Positions 25,578 through 34,332 of a stretch of DNA of 64,000 bases are shown here, piece after piece. Source of the DNA: Bacillota bacterium (lineage in GTDB: Bacteria; Bacillota_I; Bacilli_A; RFN20; CAG-288); the NCBI GenBank assembly GCA_023459795.1, contig JAEWSP010000003.1, positions 1-64,000 on the forward strand. The letters are read 5' to 3'. Each line of letters starts with the position of its first letter. Positions within the stretch are counted from its first letter, which is position 1. The translations under genes and the position numbers were made by a program. The notes beneath the pieces are model-generated. The model saw only the letters and a program-made list of their open reading frames with translations, was not told the DNA's origin and made no database searches.

Positions 25578-26705
25578 ATGGCAAAAAAGAAAGATACGAA
25601 ACAGTCCTCCGTCGCCTCACCTATCGAGGCCGAGAAGGACCAGGCACTGGAAGCTACGTTACGGGACATCCGTTCTTATTTCAATGATAAGGGTATCGTC
25701 ATGAAGATGGGAGATTCGCCGGCAGCGGATATCGCTGTGACACCGACCGGTTCCCTCCTTCTGGACGCTGCCTTAGGCGTTGGAGGCTATCCGAAGGGAA
25801 GAATCGTCGAAATCTATGGTCCTGAAAGCGCCGGAAAGACGACTTTTGCTTTGGAAGCCGTTGCCCAGGTGCAGAAGAAGGGTGGAAGAGCCGCCTATAT
25901 CGATGCCGAACATGCCATCGATCCGGAATATGCAAAGACGTTAGGCGTGGATATCGATTCCTTGATCCTGTCCCAGCCGGATTACGGTGAACAGGCACTG
26001 GAAATTGTCGATATGCTGGCTAAGTCGGGAGCCATCGATCTGATCATCGTGGATTCCGTCGCTGCCCTTGTTCCAAAGGCGGAACTCGACGGTACTTTCG
26101 AAGATAATTCCGTCGGCCTCCAGGCCAGGCTCATGAGCAAGGCCCTCAGAAAGCTGTCGGGAATCCTCTCCAAGAGCAACTGCACCGTCATCTTCATCAA
26201 CCAGCTCCGTGAAAAGGTCGGCGTCATGTACGGAAATCCGGAAACGACAACCGGCGGACGTGCTTTGAAGTTCTATGCGACTATCCGAATCGAGCTTAGA
26301 CGCGCCGACGTCATCAAGGAAGGCGACAAGATCATCGGCAACGTCGTAAAGGTCAAGGTCGTCAAGAACAAGGTTGCTCCGCCATATAGAAGCTGCCTGG
26401 TCGATATGATCTACGGAAAAGGCATCTGCCACGACCATGAAATCGCCCAGCTGGCTATCGACTTCAACCTTGTCGAAAAGAGCGGAAGCTGGTTCTCCTA
26501 TCAGGGAGAGAGAGTCGGTCAGGGACTCACTTCCTTATATTCCTGGCTAGATAGCAACCCCGAAATCGATGCAAAGATTGAAGGAATTATCCGGGAACAG
26601 TTCCAGGCCTCTATGAAGAAGCAGGATGCAGGATCGGATGTTTCTTCCGACGATGACCTAGGGGAAGAGAAGGTTGACGAAGCTACCGGCGAAGTCCAGG
26701 ATTAG
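25578..26705 (+). CDS. recA: Recombinase RecA
   Basis: A 375-residue RecA, the strand-exchange and SOS-activating ATPase. Walker A GPESAGKTT is at about 81-89, Walker B LIIVDSVAAL near 155-164, and the DNA-binding loop 2 region VMYGNPETTTGG near 212-223. An acidic C-terminus follows the usual core. No LexA-type GAACnnnnGTTC box was seen in the 55 bases upstream, so it may be read from the pgsA-cinA transcript. It ends at a strong terminator. Confidence 0.97.
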   Translation: MAKKKDTKQSSVASPIEAEKDQALEATLRDIRSYFNDKGIVMKMGDSPAADIAVTPTGSLLLDAALGVGGYPKGRIVEIYGPESAGKTTFALEAVAQVQKKGGRAAYIDAEHAIDPEYAKTLGVDIDSLILSQPDYGEQALEIVDMLAKSGAIDLIIVDSVAALVPKAELDGTFEDNSVGLQARLMSKALRKLSGILSKSNCTVIFINQLREKVGVMYGNPETTTGGRALKFYATIRIELRRADVIKEGDKIIGNVVKVKVVKNKVAPPYRSCLVDMIYGKGICHDHEIAQLAIDFNLVEKSGSWFSYQGERVGQGLTSLYSWLDSNPEIDAKIEGIIREQFQASMKKQDAGSDVSSDDDLGEEKVDEATGEVQD

Positions 26706-26735
26706 TCTCCTTTAGTTAGGAAAGCAGATATACAG

Positions 26736-26764
26736 GCGGGAGTCCTTCCGGATTCCTGCTTTTT
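26736..26764 (+). terminator. Terminator of recA
   Basis: GCGGGAGTCC and GGATTCCTGC form a ten-pair stem (two G-U pairs) with a TTCC loop, followed by TTTTT. Confidence 0.8.
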
Positions 26765-26781
26765 GATTCCCCTTTCATTTT

Positions 26782-26814
26782 TTGATTCCAAAGGAAAGGC
26801 TTTTTATATATAAT
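26782..26814 (+). promoter_or_regulatory. Promoter of rny
   Basis: TTGATT at 26782 and TATATA at 26805 are 17 bases apart; an overlapping perfect TATAAT lies at 26809-26814. The leader would be about 165 bases. Confidence 0.6.
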
Positions 26815-26851
26815 AAGTATTGGTTTACCAAGTCCCTATCAATAAAGGAAT

Positions 26852-26951
26852 AAAAAGATTTGCGGAATTATTAGATTTTCTATATCTGTGTCTTTCTTGT
26901 TTTTAAATCTTTTTTTGAGAAAAAGGCTAAATCCAGGCAAATTGGCCTTTT
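26852..26951 (+). promoter_or_regulatory. Leader of rny with competing hairpins
   Basis: Three stems are possible: 26852-26861 with 26905-26914 (10 pairs, followed by more T), 26909-26914 with 26920-26925, and 26921-26927 with 26945-26951 (followed by TATTG). The middle stem excludes the other two, an arrangement like an attenuator. The stems are A/T rich, so stability is modest. Confidence 0.4.
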
Positions 26952-26986
26952 ATTGTCGGGCCTAGAAAGGATCCGGTTTATTTTTT

Positions 26987-28552
26987 ATGAATGCATTACA
27001 AGCAGGAATCGTATTTGGAATTATCGGCTTAGTCGTTGGAGCAGTAATCGCTGCTCTGGTCGTTGTCTATATCAACAAGAATAAGCAGGTCAAGGCCGAG
27101 AAGACTGCCGATAAGATCGTTTCGGAAGCCAATACCAAGGCAGAGAAGATCATCGCCAATGCCAAGTTCGAGGGCAAGAGCGATGTCGATGAGATGAAGG
27201 CTGCCGCCCAGAAGGATATCGATGAGCGTAAGGTCACCGTCAAGGAAAGCGAAACCAAACTTGACGCTAGGGAAGATGCTCTTGATAAACGGGAAGATGC
27301 CATCATCACCAGAGAAGACAACCTCGACAAGAAGAAGCAGGAACTGGAAGATCATATCGTTGTCTGCAACGACAAGGAGAAGTTCCTCCAGACGAAGATC
27401 GATTCCATCATCGTGGAACTCCAGAAGGTCGCTAATATGACCCTCGAAGATGCCAAGAAGGAATTGATGTCCAGAGTCGAAGAGAAGGAAAATAAGAGAA
27501 TCGCCCTGTACAAGGACCAGATCGAAGAAGAGGCCGAAAGACAGGCAGAGGACAAGGCCAAGACCATGCTCTCCGTCGCCTGCGAGAAGTATGCCCAGGA
27601 TGTAGCCAATGAAAGACTCACTTCCGCCGTTGCTCTCCCGAGCGACGAGATGAAGGGCCGCATCATCGGCCGTGAAGGCAGAAACATCAAGTCTATGGAG
27701 TCTTTGTTCGGCGTCTCCCTCATCATCGACGATACCCCGGAGACCCTTACTGTCAGCTGCTTTGATCCTATCCGCCGTGAGAAGGCCAAACTTACCCTCG
27801 AGTCTCTCATCAAGGATGGCCGTATCCAGCCTGGAAGAATCGAAGAACTATACAAGAAGATCAGCGACGAGTTCGATGACTCCCTCAAGAGAATCGGCGA
27901 ACAGACCGTCTTCAAGCTCGGCCTTCCGAAGATCAATTCCGGTCTCTACATGTATATCGGCAGACTGAAGTACCGTACTTCCTACGGACAGTCCGTCCTC
28001 GACCATTCCATCCAGGTCGCCTATCTCGCTTCCGTCATGGCAAGCGAACTGGGCCAGGATCCGGTCATGGCCAAACGTGCGGGACTTCTCCATGATATCG
28101 GCAAGTCTATCGATGCCGAGCAGGAAGGAAGCCATACGCAGTTGGGAAGTGCTCTTGCGAAGAAGTTCGGAGAGCCGGATGTCGTCATCAATGCCATCGA
28201 ATCCCACCACGGAGATGTTCCTAAGAAGTATGTGATTTCCGAACTGGTCACTGCTGCGGATACTCTTTCTGCCGCCCGTCCTGGTGCCAGAAGCGAAACT
28301 CTCGAGACTTACATCAAGCGTCTCGATCAGCTGGAAAGCATCTGCAAGGGATTCCCGGGCGTCGAGACTTCCTATGCCTTGCAGTCGGGCCGTGACGTCC
28401 GCGTCATGGTCGTTCCGGAGCGGGTCACGGATGAGGATGCCAAGGCTCTTGCCATCCAGATCCGGGACAAGATCGAATCCGATATGCAGTTCCCGGGCAC
28501 CATCAAGGTAACCGTCATCCGGGAAACCAGGGCTGTCGAAATTGCCAAGTAA
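26987..28552 (+). CDS. rny: Ribonuclease Y
   Basis: A 521-residue membrane-anchored endoribonuclease that starts mRNA decay. An N-terminal transmembrane helix (about 5-27) is followed by a long charged coiled coil (about 30-190), a KH RNA-binding domain containing GRIIGREGRNIKS near 223-235, and an HD domain with LLHDIGKS near 367-374. Length and order match B. subtilis RNase Y. The ribosome site is unusual: AAGGA lies about 15 bases before the ATG, separated by a T-rich run. The stop overlaps ymdB by 11 bases. Confidence 0.95.
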   Translation: MNALQAGIVFGIIGLVVGAVIAALVVVYINKNKQVKAEKTADKIVSEANTKAEKIIANAKFEGKSDVDEMKAAAQKDIDERKVTVKESETKLDAREDALDKREDAIITREDNLDKKKQELEDHIVVCNDKEKFLQTKIDSIIVELQKVANMTLEDAKKELMSRVEEKENKRIALYKDQIEEEAERQAEDKAKTMLSVACEKYAQDVANERLTSAVALPSDEMKGRIIGREGRNIKSMESLFGVSLIIDDTPETLTVSCFDPIRREKAKLTLESLIKDGRIQPGRIEELYKKISDEFDDSLKRIGEQTVFKLGLPKINSGLYMYIGRLKYRTSYGQSVLDHSIQVAYLASVMASELGQDPVMAKRAGLLHDIGKSIDAEQEGSHTQLGSALAKKFGEPDVVINAIESHHGDVPKKYVISELVTAADTLSAARPGARSETLETYIKRLDQLESICKGFPGVETSYALQSGRDVRVMVVPERVTDEDAKALAIQIRDKIESDMQFPGTIKVTVIRETRAVEIAK

Positions 28553-29330
28553 TAACTTCTCTCTGCTGTTCCTCGGTGACGTCGTCGGACCGCTCGGGCG
28601 GCTAGCCGTAAAGAACTACCTGGCAGCAAACAAATTTGATTTCGTCATCGCCAACGGGGAGAATGCCACTCACGGACATGGACTGTCTTATGCCCACTAC
28701 CAGGAGCTGCTCTCCTACGGGGTCGATGCGATCACTTCCGGAAACCATTTCTACAACAACAAGGATGCCTTCGATAAGAACAACGACTTCGGAAAAGAAA
28801 TCCGTCCTCTCAATCTCGATCCTTCCACTCCTCTTACGGGGACTAATCTCTTTACCGCCAGAGACGGAACCAAGATCCGTGTCTCCAATGTAATGGGAAG
28901 AGTCTTCCTGGCCGGTGCCCAGTCCAACCCGTTCTACGAGATGGACAAGGTAATAGCGGAAGACAAGGAAAACATACTCCATATCATAGACTTCCATGCC
29001 GAAGCAACGGCAGAGAAGAGAGCGATGGGAGAATACCTGGACGGGAGAGTGACAGCCGTTATCGGCACTCATACCCACGTCCAGACAAATGATGGAAAAG
29101 TCCTGAAGAAAGGCACTTTCTTCTTGACAGATGCCGGAATGAACGGAGCCTATGACTCCATCCTCGGAGACGAGGTGGAAGGATCCCTTAAGCGTACCCT
29201 CACCGGTCTTCCTGCCATCTTCGATGTTCCTAGAAGCGGCACCTATCAGGTAAACGGGGTTGTTCTTTCTATCGACAAGGATACGGATAAAGTCGTCTCC
29301 TACAAGCTTGTAAACGAGACAGGGGAGTAG
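28542..29330 (+). CDS. ymdB: YmdB-type metallophosphoesterase
   Basis: A 262-residue calcineurin-like phosphoesterase of the YmdB family, which cleaves 2',3'-cyclic nucleotides in B. subtilis and affects motility and biofilm choice. Metal site motifs FLGDVVG near 10-16, IANGENATHGHG near 37-48, SGNHFYNN near 66-73, DFHAEAT near 149-155 and THTHVQT near 178-184 are all present. The start lies inside the end of rny (11-base overlap), indicating coupling of the RNase and the phosphoesterase. It ends at a strong terminator. Confidence 0.92.
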   Translation: MPSNNFSLLFLGDVVGPLGRLAVKNYLAANKFDFVIANGENATHGHGLSYAHYQELLSYGVDAITSGNHFYNNKDAFDKNNDFGKEIRPLNLDPSTPLTGTNLFTARDGTKIRVSNVMGRVFLAGAQSNPFYEMDKVIAEDKENILHIIDFHAEATAEKRAMGEYLDGRVTAVIGTHTHVQTNDGKVLKKGTFFLTDAGMNGAYDSILGDEVEGSLKRTLTGLPAIFDVPRSGTYQVNGVVLSIDKDTDKVVSYKLVNETGE

Positions 29331-29347
29331 ATTCCTTTGTCGGCAAT

Positions 29348-29384
29348 AAGGGCGGTGCTTGAAGAAGACACCGCCCTTTTCTTT
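29348..29384 (+). terminator. Terminator after ymdB
   Basis: AAGGGCGGTG and CACCGCCCTT form a perfect ten-pair stem followed by TTCTTTTC. Confidence 0.8.
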
Positions 29385-29503
29385 TCCCCGTTTTCCTCTC
29401 CGCTTTCTTTTTCTCCTCCTTTAGCTTCCCGGTAGTTCTAGGATTAAGGGGTTACATTGCCTTACTTCTCGGAAAAAGACACGTCATTTCTATCGATATG
29501 TTG

Positions 29504-29532
29504 TTGTAAAGTGAAAATAAAGTTTTTATAAT
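29504..29532 (+). promoter_or_regulatory. Promoter of spoVS
   Basis: TTGTAA and a perfect TATAAT with a 17-base spacer, 30 bases before the ATG. It resembles a housekeeping sigma-A promoter rather than a sigma-H one. Confidence 0.65.
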
Positions 29533-29562
29533 AATAGCTGTGAAAGGAGAGGATTACCAATT

Positions 29563-29928
29563 ATGACTACATTAAAGGCTAGCGGTAATACTCAGATTCA
29601 GAAGTTGGCTGGTGCGATTGCAGGAAATATCCGTCAGGAAGGAGATGTTCAGATCTCTTTGGTCGGAGCTTCCGCACTCAATCAGGCTGTCAAGGCCTGC
29701 ATTGTTGCTCGTCGGTTCCTTAAGTCCGACCCGGAGCCCAGCGATATCGTGGTTCAGCCGGAATTCCTTATGCAGAATTTCTCTGAGCCGTCTTCTGCTG
29801 AGACGAAGGAAGTCACGACTATCATGCTTCACATCAAGAAGGTCGATTTCGACCCTGAGCACGCTGTTTCCAGCGATGTTCCTAAGCATGACGAAGCCGC
29901 CGAAGCTCCTGCCGAAGAAGCTAAGTAG
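29563..29928 (+). CDS. spoVS: SpoVS family protein
   Basis: A 121-residue protein matching the Alba-like SpoVS family: LKASGNTQIQKLAGAIAGNIR near 4-24 and GASALNQAVKACIVARRFL near 43-61 follow the conserved glycine and NQAVKA pattern. An acidic and Ala-rich C-terminal tail of about 25 residues is extra to the usual 86-residue form. In B. subtilis it is needed late in sporulation and sits in this same position, but homologues also occur in non-spore formers as nucleic-acid-binding proteins. No other sporulation gene is in this window. Confidence 0.9.
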   Translation: MTTLKASGNTQIQKLAGAIAGNIRQEGDVQISLVGASALNQAVKACIVARRFLKSDPEPSDIVVQPEFLMQNFSEPSSAETKEVTTIMLHIKKVDFDPEHAVSSDVPKHDEAAEAPAEEAK

Positions 29929-29945
29929 AACTCAATTCCCATCGA

Positions 29946-31394
29946 ATGAAGACCCGCATTCTTTCGTTGCCTGATCAAAAGGCGGCCGGAAAGCGGAACA
30001 TTGAGGAAAAAGCAACCCGAACGGTTGTAGATGGCAAGCCATCATCTTTCCTTGTCTCGTGGGGACAAGGAAAGTTTTTTGTCCTTCGCACTTACGGGTG
30101 CCAGGCCAATGTCCGTGATTCCGAAATCATCCGTTCGTTCCTTCTGGCTCTCGGTATGAAGGAAAGCCAGGACTTTTCGGATGCCGATCTGATTTTATTC
30201 AATACCTGCGCCGTAAGGGAGAATGCCGAGAACCACCTCTACGGGGAACTAGGGATTGCCAAGAAGAGACAGGAAAAGCATCCCGGAACAATCATCGGTA
30301 TCGGTGGCTGCGTCATGCAGGAGGAGAAGCCGGTCCATTACGTGATGGAGCATTTCCCTTTTGTGAATCTGCTCTTCGGAACCAACAACCTCTCCTCCCT
30401 CTATCCGCTTCTCGAAGAATGCCTGAGGAAGAACCAGAGGATCGTCGATATCAAGCCGGTCTCCGACACCGTCGAAGAGACGACCAACCAGGTAGAAGGG
30501 GCAAGGCTTAGCAGGGTAGCTGCTTTTGTAAACATCATGCATGGATGCAACAAGTTCTGCACCTACTGCATCGTTCCTTATACGAGAGGCCCGGAAAGAA
30601 GCCGGAAAGAAGAAGATATCCTTGCCGAAGTCCGTTCTCTTAAGGCGCAAGGCTATAAGCAGGTCACGCTTCTCGGGGAGAACGTCGACTCCTATGGGAA
30701 GGATTTCCATGATTCGTATGCCTTTGCCCATCTCCTGCAAGAGGTGGCAAAGACCGGGATCGAACGGATCCGTTTCGTTTCTCCCTATCCGAGCGACTTC
30801 AATTCGGAAGTATTTTCCGTGATGAAGGAATATCCCAACATCATGCCTTCTATCCATATGCCTTTGCAGTCCGGAAGCGACTCCGTCTTAAAGGCTATGA
30901 ACAGACGTTATTCCAGGGAACAGTACCTGTCCTTGGTAAAGGAGATCCGGAAGCAGCTTCCGGACGTTTTCCTGACGACGGATATCATCGTCGGCTTCCC
31001 TACAGAGACGGAAGAGGACTTTGAAGAAACGATTTCCTTATGCAAGGAAGTCAGGTATGATGCCGCCTATACCTTCATCTACTCCCCGAGAGCCGGAACG
31101 ATTGCAGCCGGAATGAAGAACGTCGCTACGGAAGAAGAAATCCATAGGCGTTTTGATAGGCTGAAGGAGACCATCGAAGCCTCCGTCCAGCAGAGGGCGG
31201 ATTCGTTCCTCGGAAAGGACGTCGAAGTCCTCTTCGAGAAGAAGTCCGAAAAGGATCCGGATATGATCACCGGCTACGAGAGACACGGAAAGCTCGTCCA
31301 TGTAAAGGGAACGACTGCCCTGATCGGGACGATTTGGAAGGTCAGGATCGTAGAGTCCCACACCTATTCCCTGATCGGAGTCCTTGATGACTGA
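29946..31394 (+). CDS. miaB: tRNA ms2i6A37 methylthiotransferase MiaB
   Basis: A 482-residue radical SAM enzyme adding the methylthio group to i6A37 in tRNAs reading UNN codons. The N-terminal methylthiotransferase domain has Cys residues at about 56 (TYGCQAN), 92 (NTCAVRE) and 125 (GGCVMQ) for one [4Fe-4S] cluster; the radical SAM motif CNKFCTYC near 200-207 binds the second. A TRAM domain closes the protein (about 410-480). No good ribosome site precedes the ATG, 17 bases after spoVS. Its i6A substrate is made by miaA, found 5 kb downstream. Confidence 0.94.
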   Translation: MKTRILSLPDQKAAGKRNIEEKATRTVVDGKPSSFLVSWGQGKFFVLRTYGCQANVRDSEIIRSFLLALGMKESQDFSDADLILFNTCAVRENAENHLYGELGIAKKRQEKHPGTIIGIGGCVMQEEKPVHYVMEHFPFVNLLFGTNNLSSLYPLLEECLRKNQRIVDIKPVSDTVEETTNQVEGARLSRVAAFVNIMHGCNKFCTYCIVPYTRGPERSRKEEDILAEVRSLKAQGYKQVTLLGENVDSYGKDFHDSYAFAHLLQEVAKTGIERIRFVSPYPSDFNSEVFSVMKEYPNIMPSIHMPLQSGSDSVLKAMNRRYSREQYLSLVKEIRKQLPDVFLTTDIIVGFPTETEEDFEETISLCKEVRYDAAYTFIYSPRAGTIAAGMKNVATEEEIHRRFDRLKETIEASVQQRADSFLGKDVEVLFEKKSEKDPDMITGYERHGKLVHVKGTTALIGTIWKVRIVESHTYSLIGVLDD

Positions 31395-31701
31395 GGAAGA
31401 AAAGCTCCTCGGAGAAGCAAAGAAGCTTCTTTCCGACTTTTCCTCTCTTCCGGAAGCCAAAAGGTATTTCCTTCTGAAGAAGGAAGCAGAAGAGGATCCT
31501 CATCTTTGCGCTCTACGCAAGAAGGAAAAGGATCTGAAGGCCTCTCTCCGTTTCCTTGCTCCGGAGGAGAAGAAGAAAACAATCGAAGAAGCAAAGAAGG
31601 TAGAAACAGAAATCCGGGAAGATCCCCTTGCCGTGAATCTGGATGCCGCCAGGAAGGACCTTTCTTCCCTTCTGGCCCCTCTTATCGAGTCGAAGCTCTA
31701 G
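31387..31701 (+). CDS. YlbF/YmcA (RicA) family protein
   Basis: A 104-residue all-helical protein of the YlbF/YmcA family, in the exact ymcA position after miaB. In B. subtilis RicA (YmcA), RicF and RicT form a complex that helps RNase Y mature mRNAs. The sequence is charged Leu/Lys/Glu with one Cys near 39. ATG at 31387 is preferred over the TTG immediately before it; the start overlaps the miaB stop by eight bases. Partners RicF and RicT are not in the window. Confidence 0.72.
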   Translation: MTEEEKLLGEAKKLLSDFSSLPEAKRYFLLKKEAEEDPHLCALRKKEKDLKASLRFLAPEEKKKTIEEAKKVETEIREDPLAVNLDAARKDLSSLLAPLIESKL

Positions 31702-31725
31702 GCCTTACAAAAAAGGCCTTTTTTT
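31701..31725 (+). terminator. Terminator after the ricA-like gene
   Basis: GGCCTT and AAGGCC pair around ACAAAA and run into seven T. It starts at the last base of the stop codon. Confidence 0.65.
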
Positions 31726-31757
31726 CTTTCCCGCCTAAAAGAAAGAAGCAGGGAAGA

Positions 31758-31766
31758 TGGTATAAT
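31758..31766 (+). promoter_or_regulatory. Extended -10 promoter of mutS
   Basis: TGGTATAAT (TGn plus a perfect -10) lies 27 bases before the mutS ATG. Confidence 0.6.
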
Positions 31767-31793
31767 AAGGCTACTCAGGGAAGGATTTTAATT

Positions 31794-34331
31794 ATGGCAA
31801 AAAATGAAGAAGAAAACAGCTACACTCCGATGGTGGAGCAGTACCTCGAAGTCAAGAAGAAGTATCCGGACGTAATCCTTTTCTTCCGGATCGGGGACTT
31901 CTACGAGATGTTCCTCGAGGATGCCGATACCGCCAGCAGGGAACTTCAGCTTTTCCTGACCCATAAGGCGTGCGGAAACGGCAAGACCATCCCGATGTGC
32001 GGGATTCCGCACCACGCCTACCTAAGCTATGTCCAGAAGCTTGTGGAACGGGGCTACAAAGTCGCCATCTGCGAGCAGACGGAAGACCCGAAGCTGACGA
32101 AGAAGCTCGTAAAGCGGGATGTCATCCAGATCATCACCCCTGGCGCCAACCTGGATCTTATCTCCCCCGAGAACAACTTCACCGGAAGCCTTTCCCTGTT
32201 CGGGAACATGGCGATCCTCACGTATTCGGACATCTCCACGGGAGAGATGTACTGCCTGAACCTGGAACCGACCAGGGAGAAAATCCTGGAAGAGATCCTT
32301 TCCCTCTCCATAAGGGAGCTTGTCGTCTCCACCGATATCGATGCCAACATCGTCCTCTACCTGAAGCAGAACAGCATGGTCTGCCTTTCCTACTACAATG
32401 ACTGCAGCACTTCCATAGAAACGGATGCGCTATTCGGCAACCTTAAAGATGACAGGCAGATTGTAACCTCTGCAAGGCTTTATAACTATCTTAAGAATAT
32501 GGAGAAGAGGGATCTTACCTACTTCAAGCCGGTAAGGAATCTCATGGGCTTCAAGGAGATGGCCGTGGACTATTCCGCCCAGGCCAACATGGAGCTTGTG
32601 AAGTCCTTGGACGGAAAGACTTTCGGAACCCTGTACTGGCTTCTGAACCAGACCCAGACTCCGATGGGTGCCAGATACCTCAAGGCCCAGATCCTGAAAC
32701 CGAGTGCCGATGAGGAGGAGATCAACAGGCGTCTCAACCTGACGGACTGCTTCCTCAGGCATTACCTCGAGAGAGAGAACTTACGGAAGGATCTTGGCAC
32801 CTGCTTCGATATGGAACGCCTTATCGCCAGGATGGGATACGAGAACTGCAACGGACATGACCTTCTCCAGCTGAAGAAGTCTCTCCAGCTTCTCCCTCAG
32901 ATCCAGAAGGACCTAGGCACCATAAAGGACTGCAAGGAGCTTTCCTATCTTTCCAGGAACATCGGCTCCTATCCGGAACTGACGGATACGCTGGAAAGAG
33001 CCATCTCGGAAGACTGCCCGCTGACGATTACGGAAGGCGGGATCTTCAAGGAAGGATACAGCAAGGAACTGGATGAACTGATCGAGCTTACCTCCAACGA
33101 CCGGAAGTGGATCAGCGACCTCGAAGTCCGGGAAAAGGAAAGAACCGGAATCCATAACCTGAAGATCGGCTTCAACACGGTTTTCGGATACTACATCGAG
33201 ATCAGTGCCGGGCAGGCGGATATGGTGAAGCCAGAATTCGGCTATATCCGGAAGCAGACGATCAAGACTGCGGAAAGATACATCACTCCGGAGCTCAAGG
33301 AGAAGGAGGACCTGATCCTGAGAGCCAGGGAGAACCGGATGTCGATCGAATACCGGCTCTTCAAGGAACTGAGGAAGGAAATCTCCAAGTACACGGAGCC
33401 TATCCAGAAGACCAGCGATGCCTTGGCACAGCTGGACTACTTCCTGGACCTTGCCTTCGTCTCGAGCGAGAACCGCTATGTCCGCCCTGTCTTTTCCAAT
33501 GACCGGACGATCGATGTAGCAGAAGCCCGCCATCCGATCCTCGAAAAGGCGGCCCCGGAAGTGCCGTTCGTTTCCAACGACTTCCACATGGGCAGGGATA
33601 CGGATGTCCTGATCATCACCGGCCCCAACATGGGCGGCAAATCGACCTACATGAAGGAATTCGGCCTGCTTGTCCTGATGGCCCAGATCGGATGCTTCGT
33701 CTCGGCGAAGTCCGCAACCCTTCCTGTCTTCGATGCCCTCTATACCAGGATCGGAGCCAGCGACAACCTCATCAAGGGCCAGTCCACCTTCATGACGGAG
33801 ATGAAGGACGTCAGCGAAGGACTCGAAGATGCAACGGAGCATTCCCTTTTCCTCTTCGATGAGATCGGAAGAGGAACGGCAACCTTCGACGGCATGGCTA
33901 TCGCCCAGTCCATCATCGAATATATCGTGAAGCATGTCCATGCCAAGACTTTCTTCTCTACCCATTACCATGAGATCACGAAGCTCAGCGAGAAGATCTC
34001 CGGAGTGAAGAACATCCACTGCGATGTCAGCGAAGAAGGCGGGAAGGTGACGTTCCTCTACAAGATGCTTCCGGGACAGATGGACAGGAGCTACGGAGTC
34101 AATGTCGCCCGTCTTGCCGGTCTTCCGCAGGAGATTACGGACCGGGCTGAAGAGCTCCTCGTCTCTTTGGAGAACCAGAAGACGATCAGCCAGGGCGTCA
34201 TCAAGGAGATCAAGCCGGAAGAGAAGAAGAAGGATCCTCTTCGGGAGGAGCTTTCCGCTCTCGATCCGATGACCTTGTCTCCTCTGGAGGCCCTGAACTA
34301 CCTGATCGCCCTGAAGAAGAAGGCAAAGTAA
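31794..34331 (+). CDS. mutS: DNA mismatch recognition protein MutS
   Basis: An 845-residue MutS1, which finds mispaired bases and recruits MutL. The mismatch-reading Phe-x-Glu is in FRIGDFYEMF near residues 32-41, the core and lever domains fill the centre, and the ATPase has Walker A GPNMGGKST near 609-617, FMTEMKDVS near 663, and Walker B LFLFDEIGRGT near 681-691. The ATG at 31794 is chosen (AAGGA eight bases upstream); the longer open frame runs through the preceding gene and terminator. mutL begins one base after the stop. Confidence 0.97.
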   Translation: MAKNEEENSYTPMVEQYLEVKKKYPDVILFFRIGDFYEMFLEDADTASRELQLFLTHKACGNGKTIPMCGIPHHAYLSYVQKLVERGYKVAICEQTEDPKLTKKLVKRDVIQIITPGANLDLISPENNFTGSLSLFGNMAILTYSDISTGEMYCLNLEPTREKILEEILSLSIRELVVSTDIDANIVLYLKQNSMVCLSYYNDCSTSIETDALFGNLKDDRQIVTSARLYNYLKNMEKRDLTYFKPVRNLMGFKEMAVDYSAQANMELVKSLDGKTFGTLYWLLNQTQTPMGARYLKAQILKPSADEEEINRRLNLTDCFLRHYLERENLRKDLGTCFDMERLIARMGYENCNGHDLLQLKKSLQLLPQIQKDLGTIKDCKELSYLSRNIGSYPELTDTLERAISEDCPLTITEGGIFKEGYSKELDELIELTSNDRKWISDLEVREKERTGIHNLKIGFNTVFGYYIEISAGQADMVKPEFGYIRKQTIKTAERYITPELKEKEDLILRARENRMSIEYRLFKELRKEISKYTEPIQKTSDALAQLDYFLDLAFVSSENRYVRPVFSNDRTIDVAEARHPILEKAAPEVPFVSNDFHMGRDTDVLIITGPNMGGKSTYMKEFGLLVLMAQIGCFVSAKSATLPVFDALYTRIGASDNLIKGQSTFMTEMKDVSEGLEDATEHSLFLFDEIGRGTATFDGMAIAQSIIEYIVKHVHAKTFFSTHYHEITKLSEKISGVKNIHCDVSEEGGKVTFLYKMLPGQMDRSYGVNVARLAGLPQEITDRAEELLVSLENQKTISQGVIKEIKPEEKKKDPLREELSALDPMTLSPLEALNYLIALKKKAK

Positions 34332-34332
34332 T

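Noticed and set aside
31506..31793. N-terminal extension of mutS
   Set aside because: It passes through the ricA-like gene, a terminator and the mutS promoter; ATG at 31794 has the ribosome site.
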